Positions 22,757 through 29,876 of a stretch of DNA of 39,667 bases are shown in pieces. Position 1 is the stretch's first letter. Every line of letters begins with the position of its first letter. The notes beneath the pieces are model-generated. The model was not told the origin of the DNA and did not search any database. It worked only from the letters and a program-made list of their open reading frames with translations. The translations under genes were made by a program, and so were the position numbers. The DNA lies in assembly GCA_050011895.1 (NCBI GenBank), contig JBEKIF010000045.1, positions 1 to 39,667 of the forward strand, given 5' to 3'. Origin of the DNA: DATBGO01 sp050011895. Its GTDB lineage: Bacteria; Actinomycetota; Actinomycetes; Streptosporangiales; Streptosporangiaceae.

Positions 22757-24364
22757 TCAGGAGGCGCTGGCCTGCTGGATCTGGCCGGGTGTCTCGTGCA
22801 GGGCGTCCAGGAAGGTCGCCGCCCAGTAGGCCACGTCGTGGTCGCGCACCCGCCGGCGCAACGATCGCATCCGGCGCTTGGCCTCGCGCGGGGAGATGGT
22901 CGCGGCCCGCACGATGGCGTCCTTCAGGCCCTCGATGTCGTGCGGGTTAACGATGAACGCGCTGCCCAGTTCGTCTGCGGCGCCGGTGAACTCGCTGAGC
23001 ACCAGCGCGCCGGTCTCATCGTTGCGGCACGCGACGTACTCCTTGGCCACGAGGTTCATCCCGTCCCGCAGCGGGGTCACCAGCATCACGTCGGCCGCGA
23101 GGTACAGCGCGATCATCTCCTCGCGCGGGTAGGCCTGGTGCAGGTAGTGGACCGGCGGGCTGCCCACCTCGCCGTGCTCCCCGTTGATCCTCCCAACCGT
23201 CACCTCGACCTCATCACGGAGCCGGCGGTAGTGCTCGACGCGTTCCCTGCTGGGGCTGGCCACCTGGACGAGGACAGCTTCTGGAGACCCGAGCCGGCCC
23301 TCGTTCAGCACTTCGCCGTAAGCGTTGAGGCGGTGCAGGATGCCCTTGGTGTAGTCGAGCCGGTCAACACCGAGCAGGACGGTCTCGGGGTTTCCCAGCG
23401 CCGCGCGGATCTCCCTGGCCCGGGCCAGGACATTCGGGCGCCTGGCCATCTCCCCGACCGCCGCCGAGTCGATCGAGATGGGAAATGCCGCGGCCCGGAC
23501 CTCACGGCCGCCGGATCCGCCGTGCGCCGGGCGCCGCCGCCGGGTCCCGGCTGCGGTGGTGCCCCAGCCGGCGGCAGTGGTACCTACGTTGCCCGGCGCG
23601 GCATCAGGAACGGTGACGAGCGACCCGTGGGTCACCAGCCCGGCGCTGCGCCTGCAGGCCCGCAGGAAGTTGGTCGCGTCGCTGTGGCGCTGGAAGCCCA
23701 GCAGGTCGGCACCGATCAGGCCCTCGACGATCTGCCTGCGCCAGGGAAGCTGGGCGAAGATCTCGTAGCCGGGAAACGGGATGTGGGTGAAGTGACCGAT
23801 GCGCACGTCGCCGCGCATCTCGCGCAGCATTCCCGGAACCAGCTGGAGCTGGTAGTCGTGTATCCACACGGTCGCGCCGGCGGCTGCCTGCTTGGCTATT
23901 TCGTGCGCGTAGCGGCGGTTGACCCTGACATAGGCGTCCCACCACGGGCGATGGAACTCCGGCGGCGCGATGACATCGTGATACAGGGGCCACAGCGTGG
24001 CGTTGCAGAAGCCCTCGTAGTAGTCGCGGACCTCGTCGGCGGACAGGCTCACGCTGACCAGGTGCATGCCGCCGGTGTCGAACGGCTCGGGCACGGCACC
24101 CGCGGTGCCCGGCCAGCCGACCCATGCGCCGCCGGCTTCCCGCATGACCGGTTCGAGCGCGGTGACGAGCCCGCCAGGGCTGGGCCGCCACTCGTCTTCC
24201 CCGTCCGGGCCGTCGACCCGGTCCACCGGCAGCCGGCTGGCGGCTACCACAAAACTGTGATCGCCGGCCGGTCGCCGCGGATCCGCATCGTTCGCCGTGG
24301 CAGTGCTCTCCTCGTGGTCAGACGGCAGGACCGACTCATCCACCAGGCCAGCAACTCCTCTCAT
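22757..24364 (-). CDS. otsA: trehalose-6-phosphate synthase (GT20)
   Basis: The 535-aa protein matches OtsA: FVVAASRLPVDR, WRPSPGGLVTAL, WVGWPG, NATLWPLYHD, WIHDYQLQLVPGML, IGHFTHIPFP, LLGFQRHSDATNF, GVDRLDYTKGI, PLRDGMNLVAKEYVA and ALVLSEFTGAA. These cover the glucose-6-phosphate and UDP-glucose sites. It makes trehalose-6-phosphate from UDP-glucose and glucose-6-phosphate, the first step to the osmoprotectant trehalose. An unusual ~35-residue Gly/Thr/Arg-rich insert (GNVGTTAAGWGTTAAGTRRR and on) sits between LVTVPDAAP and VRAAAFPISID, where other OtsA proteins have a short loop. No OtsB phosphatase is in the window. Confidence 0.93.
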   Translation of the reverse strand: MRGVAGLVDESVLPSDHEESTATANDADPRRPAGDHSFVVAASRLPVDRVDGPDGEDEWRPSPGGLVTALEPVMREAGGAWVGWPGTAGAVPEPFDTGGMHLVSVSLSADEVRDYYEGFCNATLWPLYHDVIAPPEFHRPWWDAYVRVNRRYAHEIAKQAAAGATVWIHDYQLQLVPGMLREMRGDVRIGHFTHIPFPGYEIFAQLPWRRQIVEGLIGADLLGFQRHSDATNFLRACRRSAGLVTHGSLVTVPDAAPGNVGTTAAGWGTTAAGTRRRRPAHGGSGGREVRAAAFPISIDSAAVGEMARRPNVLARAREIRAALGNPETVLLGVDRLDYTKGILHRLNAYGEVLNEGRLGSPEAVLVQVASPSRERVEHYRRLRDEVEVTVGRINGEHGEVGSPPVHYLHQAYPREEMIALYLAADVMLVTPLRDGMNLVAKEYVACRNDETGALVLSEFTGAADELGSAFIVNPHDIEGLKDAIVRAATISPREAKRRMRSLRRRVRDHDVAYWAATFLDALHETPGQIQQASAS

Positions 24365-24449
24365 CGGAGGTACTGGCCAACCCTATCCGGTGCGGCCGAG
24401 CAGGCCCGGATGCAGGGCTGAGGCTGGGCTGAGGCAGTGCCGCGCAGAC

Positions 24450-24500
24450 ATAAGGCAGGCCTCGCGCCTGGCTAGGCACAGATAAGGCCGGCCTCGAGCC
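24450..24500 (+). repeat. two 19-bp imperfect direct repeats, 32-bp period
   Basis: ATAAGGCAGGCCTCGCGCC at 24450-24468 and ATAAGGCCGGCCTCGAGCC at 24482-24500 match at 17 of 19 positions. They lie between the start of otsA (minus strand) and the gene at 24598 (plus strand). The 32-bp spacing is close to three helical turns, which suits a regulator bound on one face of the DNA. Confidence 0.5.
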
Positions 24501-24597
24501 CCTAGATAGGGCATCTGCCGGATGCGGCCGGCCGGGCCTTACGGCGAGCCTGAAGAAACGGAGCTGAAGGGGCTCGAGACGGAAGGACGGTGCATCC

Positions 24598-24864
24598 ATG
24601 ACGAGGACCGGTCGGCGCCAGCCATCCTTGCGGCGGCGGATTGAGCTGGGCCTGCGGCAGCTTGGCCGACGGATTGCCGCCGTCGTGGCCGAGTGCAGCT
24701 ACGCGCAGCGCCGGCTCGCCGTGCTGCAGGGCAGTCCGGACAGGTACCTGCCTGATCCGGGCCGGGCAGCAGAGACCTACCAGGAATTCCTGTTCCGGAC
24801 GTCCGGGCCGCTGACGCATGAGCTCGCGGCAGCGCGCCGGTCAGCCGGGCGCGCGGTCCGCTGA
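24598..24864 (+). CDS. 88-aa hypothetical protein
   Basis: ATG 24598 follows GGAAGGACGG. The product is basic at the N-terminus (RTGRRQPSLRRRIELGLRQL) with GRRIAAVVAECSYAQRRLAV and ends DRYLPDPGRAAETYQEFLFR, TSGPLTHE. It looks helical and soluble. The 'CSYAQRRL..L......YLP......Y.EFLFRTSG' pattern seems familiar from other actinomycete hypotheticals, but no function is known to me. It is divergent from otsA with the direct repeats in between. Confidence 0.65.
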   Translation: MTRTGRRQPSLRRRIELGLRQLGRRIAAVVAECSYAQRRLAVLQGSPDRYLPDPGRAAETYQEFLFRTSGPLTHELAAARRSAGRAVR

Positions 24865-25173
24865 CTGCCCGCACCCGCCAGGCAGATCGCGGACGACCTG
24901 GCACGCCGCCGGCCGGCTGCCGCGCCTGAAGCCGGCCGGCCGCGGCCGCGCAAGGCCAATGTCGCCGCCCGACGGCGGGCCGCTGCAGCCGGTCGCGCGG
25001 CCGGCCCGCACGCCGGCAGCCCTCGCGCTGCGCGCCGGATGAGCTCGCGCACGGCGCCGCGAGCCTGCCGGCTGGCGGCAGGCGCCATTTTTCGTGGAGC
25101 GCCGTCCGGCAGAGAGTTACATTTACCTGATACCGCTATCACGCGGCAGGCCAAGACCAACTGGATGGTCGTC
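24865..25173. other. 309-bp intergenic stretch, GC-rich then AT-richer
   Basis: The first ~220 bp are extremely GC-rich and Arg/Ala/Pro-coding in every frame, with no family match. From about 25085 the composition becomes more AT-rich (GAGAGTTACATTTACCTGAT near 25110-25130), which likely holds the promoter of the following gene. No repeat or RNA element was recognised. Confidence 0.5.
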
Positions 25174-25644
25174 ATGCGCCGGTGCCTTGTCGTCGCCAAC
25201 CGGACACTGCTGAGTGCTGAGCTACAGGAAGAGCTTCGCCAGCGAATCGAGTCAGGACCGAGTTCCTTCTACGTGCTCGTCCCGAACACCAGCGCCGCGG
25301 ACTACCAGATTCCCGCCGACAGCGGCGCTCTCCCGCCCAGCCTGGCCTGGTGGGCGACGGACTACCGTGGCCCCGCCACCGACGAGGAGGCAAGCGCGCA
25401 GGCCAGGGAACGGCTCGGCGAGAAACTGGCAGACCTCGCTGCGCACGGCGCCGCCGCCGAGGGCGACCTCGGGAGTTCCCGGCCGCTCGAGGCAATGGAG
25501 AAGGTCCTCACCGACCGCCAGTTCGACGAGATCATCGTCGCCACGCTGCCGCAGCCCCTCTCGCGCTGGCTCGGGACCGACCTGCCCCATCAGGCCGAGC
25601 GGAGGTTCAAGCTCCCGGTCACGACCGTCATCGTGAAGCGCTGA
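25174..25644 (+). CDS. hypothetical protein with Usp-like/HUP-like fold features
   Basis: Starting at ATG 25174 (ATG 25165 is an alternative), the 156-aa protein begins MRRCLVVANRTLLSAELQEE. It continues SSFYVLVPNTSA, AQARERLGEKLADLAAHGAA, EGDLGSSRPLEAMEKVL and FDEIIVATLPQPLSRWLGTD, ending RFKLPVTTVIVKR. The order of strands and helices (LVVANRT; FYVLVPN; long helix; EGDLG...A; FDEIIVAT; LPVTTVIV) is that of a universal-stress/HUP fold without the ATP loop. It is common in actinobacteria as a hypothetical protein. No operon partner is evident. Confidence 0.7.
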   Translation: MRRCLVVANRTLLSAELQEELRQRIESGPSSFYVLVPNTSAADYQIPADSGALPPSLAWWATDYRGPATDEEASAQARERLGEKLADLAAHGAAAEGDLGSSRPLEAMEKVLTDRQFDEIIVATLPQPLSRWLGTDLPHQAERRFKLPVTTVIVKR

Positions 25645-25664
25645 CCCAACTGGCCGTCGGCCAG

Positions 25665-26495
25665 CTAGGTCCCGTTGCCCTGGGCGGCGGCGGCCACCGG
25701 CTGCCATTCGCGCCAGGTTGCCAGCCGGGACTCGTAGTCCGCGGTCGCGATACCAAGCGGCGCCTCGCCGAGGAACAGGCGCAGCGGCGGGTTGGGGCTA
25801 TCCACGAGCCGCAGCACGGCATCGCGGGTCGCGGCCGGATCTCCGGGCGTGAAGCGCTTGGCGCGCGCCTGCGCGGCCTGCCGCCGGACCGGCTCGTAGG
25901 CCGGCAGCTCCGTCGCGTGCTTCGCCGACGATCCGGCCCAGTCCGTCGAGTAGCCGGTCGGCTCGATCAGCGTGACCTTGATGCCGAACCCGGCCACTTC
26001 CTGGGCCAGGCTCTGGCTGAGCCCTTCCAGGGCCCACTTCGAGGCGTGGTAGGCGCCGGTGTTCCGGAATGCCGAGATCCCGCCGATCGATGACACCTGC
26101 AGGATGTGGCCGCTGCCCTGCTCGCGCAGGCAGGGCAGGGCCGCCTGGGTGACCCAGAGCGCGCCGAGCACGTTCGTTTCCAGCTGCGCCCGGATCTCCT
26201 GCTCGCTGATCTCCTCGACCATGCCGAACTGCCCGTATCCGGCGTTGTTCACGATGACGTCGAGCCGCCCGAAGTGCTCACGCGCCTGCCGCACCGCGGC
26301 GAAGGCGGCGTCGCGGTCAGTAACGTCCAGCTGGATCGGCAGGATCGCGTCACCATACCTGGCCACGAGATCACCGAGGCTGGAGGTGTCCCGCGCGGTC
26401 GCTGCGACCTTGTCACCGCGGCCGAGCGCCGCGATCGCCCACTCGCGGCCGAAGCCACGCGACGTGCCGGTAATGAACCAGCTCTTCACAGCCAT
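25665..26495 (-). CDS. short-chain dehydrogenase/reductase (SDR)
   Basis: The 276-aa protein has the classical SDR motifs: TGTSRGFG for NAD(P) binding, NNAGYG, the catalytic Ser in VSSIGG and YHASK (Tyr-Lys). The start ATG 26495 is preceded by GGAAGGG; a TTG directly before it is less likely. Sequence such as GREWAIAALGRGDKVAATAR and TLIEPTGYSTDW matches oxidoreductases often annotated as related to steroid/retinol-type SDRs. The substrate is unknown. It converges on the hypothetical gene to the left with 20 bp between stops. Confidence 0.9.
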   Translation of the reverse strand: MAVKSWFITGTSRGFGREWAIAALGRGDKVAATARDTSSLGDLVARYGDAILPIQLDVTDRDAAFAAVRQAREHFGRLDVIVNNAGYGQFGMVEEISEQEIRAQLETNVLGALWVTQAALPCLREQGSGHILQVSSIGGISAFRNTGAYHASKWALEGLSQSLAQEVAGFGIKVTLIEPTGYSTDWAGSSAKHATELPAYEPVRRQAAQARAKRFTPGDPAATRDAVLRLVDSPNPPLRLFLGEAPLGIATADYESRLATWREWQPVAAAAQGNGT

Positions 26496-26641
26496 CAACT
26501 GCCCTTCCGTTCTGTCGTCGTTTGTCGTCCCTAGTCTTCAACCAGGCGACCCCAAGCTCATTCCGCGGGAGCCAAGGGCGCGGGGGACCGGGCCAGGGAC
26601 AGGCACGCGAACGGCCAAGCAGCAGCACTATGGCCAGCCGA

Positions 26642-28246
26642 TCACCCAGATCGGCCTGGGTGGCGTGGCGACTGCAGGGCCGGCTCCGGGGGGCGGTCCC
26701 AGACGAAAGTGGCGAGGGAGCCGCCGGGCAGCCTGTAGTCGAACCGCTGCCCGTTCTCGCTGACCGAGAAGCTTTGCGGGCTATCGTTTTCGTTGTCCGC
26801 GACCAGGACGGTTGATCCGTTGAGGTTGACGAACGCCACGTCCATAATCTGGCCGTTCCAGCCCGTGGTGCCGAAGGAGGTGCTGGCGATCCTCACTGCT
26901 CCGGGCTGAACGAACCGGCTGACCTGGCCAAGGGCGTAATACTCGGCGCCGGGAGTCACGGTGTCGCCGGGGCCGACCGTGAGGATGCCGGTGCAGGTAC
27001 CGCAGCCACCAACGTGCGGCCCGCCACTGGGGTCGAGGGCGACGTTCCAGTTCACGACCGTCTTGGACCAGTTTCGGGCGGAGCCGATCTCAAGGTTGCG
27101 CGCCTGCCATTGGAGCGTGTCGGAGAACGTGTCCGCCGGATCGCCGGACTGGCTTCCCGAGCACTCGGTCTGGTAAATGTCCTTGTCCGGGAACTGATTG
27201 TGCAGCGCGGTCATGGCGCTGGGGTCACCGTAGTAGCAGTGATATGAGACGCCTGAGACCCACCGTGCCGCCGGTGATGAGAGGACTTCCTGTGGGTAGT
27301 CGTTGATGTCGGAGATCTCGTCCGGGGGGGTCGAGGCAATGTCCTTTGGGTATTCGGCCCAGTTGTGGTCGTAGGCGAGGATCTCGGTGCCGAGCCCGGA
27401 GGCACGCAGCATGGGACCGAGATCCTCGATGACCTTTTCCTCCTGGATGGCCGGCATGTCACTGCCCGGATAGGTGCCGGGGTTGCGGTTCTGCGGCTCG
27501 TTCTGCACGGTAATGGCGTCGACGTTCACCCCCTGAGCGCGGTACGCCTCCACGAACTTCAGGAGGTACAAAGCGTAGGAGAAGTAGATCTTCGGGTTAT
27601 CGATCAGGCGACCCCCGATGAGCGAGTCGGTGGTCTTCATCCAGGCGGGCGGGCTCCATGGGGTGGCCATTATGGTGAGCTTGGGATTGATCTTCTCGGC
27701 TTCCCGCAGCAGGGGCAGGATCTCCGCCTCGTCGTGGGCGATGGAGAAGTGCTGCTGAGAGTAATCGACCTGGCCGGGCGGCCTGTCGTCATAGGTGTAG
27801 TCCCGGGTGGCGACGAAATCCGACGCGCCGATCGGTTGCCGGAGGAAGTCCAGGCCATCGCCTGCCGCCGGGTCGAACAGGAGATGCATCGCTGCGTCAC
27901 GCGCTGATGGTGACAGCGAGTACAGCACGGCTGCCGAGGAGTCTGTGATCGAGCCGCCGAAGCCGGTCATGGCCTGGAACCTGCGGGCTGGGTCAACCGT
28001 CACGGTCAAGTCGGCCGGGGGGTCCGGGCTGAACGCCACCGGAGCTTGCGCGTTCAGCTTCTGCTGGCCATTAGCCGTGGTGATCCAGACATTTACCCGC
28101 GGGGACGAAGTGCCCCCACCGGCACTGACCCGTGCCTGTGCCTGTGCCTGTGCGGAGGGCACCCCGGCGCCTAGCAGCGTGGCAAGCGAGCTTGCCACGG
28201 CTACGCCCAAGGCCAGCAAATGTCTTCTCAGTGTTTCGCTTTCCAT
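26642..28246 (-). CDS. secreted glycoside hydrolase family 30 (glucosylceramidase-like)
   Basis: The 534-aa protein has a signal peptide (RRHLLALGVAVASSLATLLG, ending SAQA), so it is exported. The catalytic (beta/alpha)8 barrel has the acid/base Glu at 250 in TVQNEPQNR and the nucleophile Glu at 361 in YQTECSGS. FQAMTGFGGSITDSSAAVLY and MATPWSPPAWMKTTDSL are strong GH30 subfamily-1-type sequences. A C-terminal beta domain (RFVQPGAVRIAS, VLVADNENDSPQSFSV) completes the fold. Likely activity is beta-glucosidase/beta-1,6-glucanase or related. ATG 28246 is chosen because the signal peptide starts there. It lies downstream of the exopolysaccharide genes on the same strand, but an IS remnant separates them. 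Confidence 0.9.
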   Translation of the reverse strand: MESETLRRHLLALGVAVASSLATLLGAGVPSAQAQAQARVSAGGGTSSPRVNVWITTANGQQKLNAQAPVAFSPDPPADLTVTVDPARRFQAMTGFGGSITDSSAAVLYSLSPSARDAAMHLLFDPAAGDGLDFLRQPIGASDFVATRDYTYDDRPPGQVDYSQQHFSIAHDEAEILPLLREAEKINPKLTIMATPWSPPAWMKTTDSLIGGRLIDNPKIYFSYALYLLKFVEAYRAQGVNVDAITVQNEPQNRNPGTYPGSDMPAIQEEKVIEDLGPMLRASGLGTEILAYDHNWAEYPKDIASTPPDEISDINDYPQEVLSSPAARWVSGVSYHCYYGDPSAMTALHNQFPDKDIYQTECSGSQSGDPADTFSDTLQWQARNLEIGSARNWSKTVVNWNVALDPSGGPHVGGCGTCTGILTVGPGDTVTPGAEYYALGQVSRFVQPGAVRIASTSFGTTGWNGQIMDVAFVNLNGSTVLVADNENDSPQSFSVSENGQRFDYRLPGGSLATFVWDRPPEPALQSPRHPGRSG

Positions 28247-28408
28247 CGTGAGTGTCTTGGAAAGCGAACTGGATTGCCGCTCTGGCCCGGATCGCCAGTG
28301 ATTCGGCAGGGGTTCGCGGTGTGTCGGACCGCGGCCCCCCAACCCGGTGCCATCCCCGTGACCTATCCGACGCCGGGTGCCAGCTGATCGCCCCCAACCT
28401 GCGAGAAC

Positions 28409-28560
28409 ATGCTACCGGCAGGGGCGGACCGGGGCAGGCCCCCGGTCCACCCCTCCCGCCGGGTCGTGGAGGCAATCCTGTACGCAGGCCGGACCGGCTG
28501 CCGGTGGCGGTACCTGCCCGCTGAGTTCCGCCCCGGCCGCCCTTCGTCAGCGCCTCGTCG
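28409..28560 (+). pseudogene. IS5-type transposase N-terminal remnant
   Basis: A frame reads RVVEAILYAGRTGCRWRYLP followed by AEF. This matches the N-terminal region of IS5/IS4-group transposases ('xxVVxAILYVxRTGCxWRxLPxEFPPW'). The preceding GRPPVHPSR also fits. The rest of the ~260-aa protein is absent; the match ends as the tail of the acyltransferase gene begins (28570, opposite strand). No terminal repeats were found. It marks a past insertion between the hydrolase and polysaccharide genes. Confidence 0.65.
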
Positions 28561-28569
28561 CGGCTGGGC

Positions 28570-29817
28570 TCAGAAGGGGTTGCCGCTGCGGAAGCTTTCC
28601 CATTCGATGTGGTCGCCGCCGGCACCGGTGGCGGGCGGAATGAGGTGCCCGTCGCGTCCGAATACATTTCCGAGTTGGCTGGTAGGACGTTCGATGAGCG
28701 AGTAGCTGAGCCAGCCGACCAGTATCGAGGCAACCACGACGGTGACGGTATCGGGAAGGAATGCACCGGGAGTCTGGCGGACCTGACCTTCCCATCCCGC
28801 TAGTGCCAGCAGTACCGGTTCATGCCACAGGTAGATGCTGTAGGAGATGGCGCCGAGCCATAGTAGCGGCCTGCAGCTCAACGCCCGCCCCCAGCGGTCT
28901 TCGGGGGGCCCGAGCACCGCGGCGGCAATAAGGCACCCGAAGCCGGCTGCGCATAGCGAGGTGAAGTACACCCCCGACCAGGCGTTGGCTTGCCGGGTGG
29001 CGAACGCAACACACAAGATTGCGAGGGCGGCGAGGCGCAGCGCCAGGCGGCTCCGCGGCGTGAGGGGCCGGTTGTCGCCGAGGGCAGCCGCGATGACGGC
29101 GACGGCCATGCCGACGGCGAAAATGTCGAGGTTGGCCATCGGGCCGAACCAGGTAGTGAACGCGCCCGTTGTCGGTCTGTGCTCGATGGAGAACGACCAA
29201 GCCTTCCACGCGACGGAGACAGCGGCGAGTGCGGCTGTGCTGGCCGCCAGCACGGAGATGCGCTGTTTTCTGCTGGCCAGGCGCCGGCAGACGCGTGCCA
29301 GGCCGACGCTGAGGATCATCAGGGCCAGGTAGAAGAACACTTCGACGGAGAGCGACCAGGCCGGCCCGATGGTGTAGAAGATGCGCTTCTCGTCGAAGAT
29401 CTGCGTGAAGGTCAGGTGTTCGAGCAGGTCGCGCCAGTCGCCAGGCAGAGTCTGCTGGCGGGAGAACCAGACCACGACCACCGCGACGTAGTACACGGGG
29501 AGAAGGCGGACTGCCCGGCGGGTCAGGAAGCCTCGAGCCGAGATCGGCTGGCGGCCCTCGATGGCTGATCGGGCGACGGGCTCGAACAGGAGAAAGGCGG
29601 TGAGCACAAAGAACCACGGCACCATGGCGTCGAGCGAGTTGAGCAGCGTATATGCCGGTGTCCCGAAATACAGAAAGTGGTCGACGTTGCAGAACTGGTA
29701 AACGTGGAATACAACGACGGCGACCGCAGCGATGCCGCGGTGGCCGTCGAGTTCCTCGTGGTGTCCGGCCGCCCGCGTGGCGGGTACGGGGCCGATGGGA
29801 GCCACGACCGATCCCAT
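28570..29817 (-). CDS. acyltransferase 3 (OafA/YrhL-like) membrane O-acyltransferase
   Basis: The 415-aa protein starts at ATG 29817, 59 nt after the stop of the upstream glycosyltransferase. The N-terminus has the hallmark LDGHRGIAAVAVVVFHVYQF (usual 'LDGLRGIAAL.VV..H'), followed by ten or so membrane helices, RRAVRLLPVYYVAVVVVWF ('RR..RI.P.Y'), and WSLSVEVFFYL ('WSL..E..FYL'). These enzymes add acetyl or other acyl groups to extracellular or membrane sugars. Its position after the synthase points to acylation of the same polymer. A longer frame upstream overlaps the neighbour and is Arg/Pro-rich, so it is not used. Confidence 0.9.
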   Translation of the reverse strand: MGSVVAPIGPVPATRAAGHHEELDGHRGIAAVAVVVFHVYQFCNVDHFLYFGTPAYTLLNSLDAMVPWFFVLTAFLLFEPVARSAIEGRQPISARGFLTRRAVRLLPVYYVAVVVVWFSRQQTLPGDWRDLLEHLTFTQIFDEKRIFYTIGPAWSLSVEVFFYLALMILSVGLARVCRRLASRKQRISVLAASTAALAAVSVAWKAWSFSIEHRPTTGAFTTWFGPMANLDIFAVGMAVAVIAAALGDNRPLTPRSRLALRLAALAILCVAFATRQANAWSGVYFTSLCAAGFGCLIAAAVLGPPEDRWGRALSCRPLLWLGAISYSIYLWHEPVLLALAGWEGQVRQTPGAFLPDTVTVVVASILVGWLSYSLIERPTSQLGNVFGRDGHLIPPATGAGGDHIEWESFRSGNPF

Positions 29818-29876
29818 GGCGGCCGGAATCGACGGGCGCCGCGGCCGCTGAGCGCCCAGCGGGCCTCCGGCCGGCA

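Noticed and set aside
22466..24421. A 651-aa plus-strand open frame
   Set aside because: It is antisense to otsA, has no family motif and is Arg/Gly/Pro-rich, as expected for a shadow frame.
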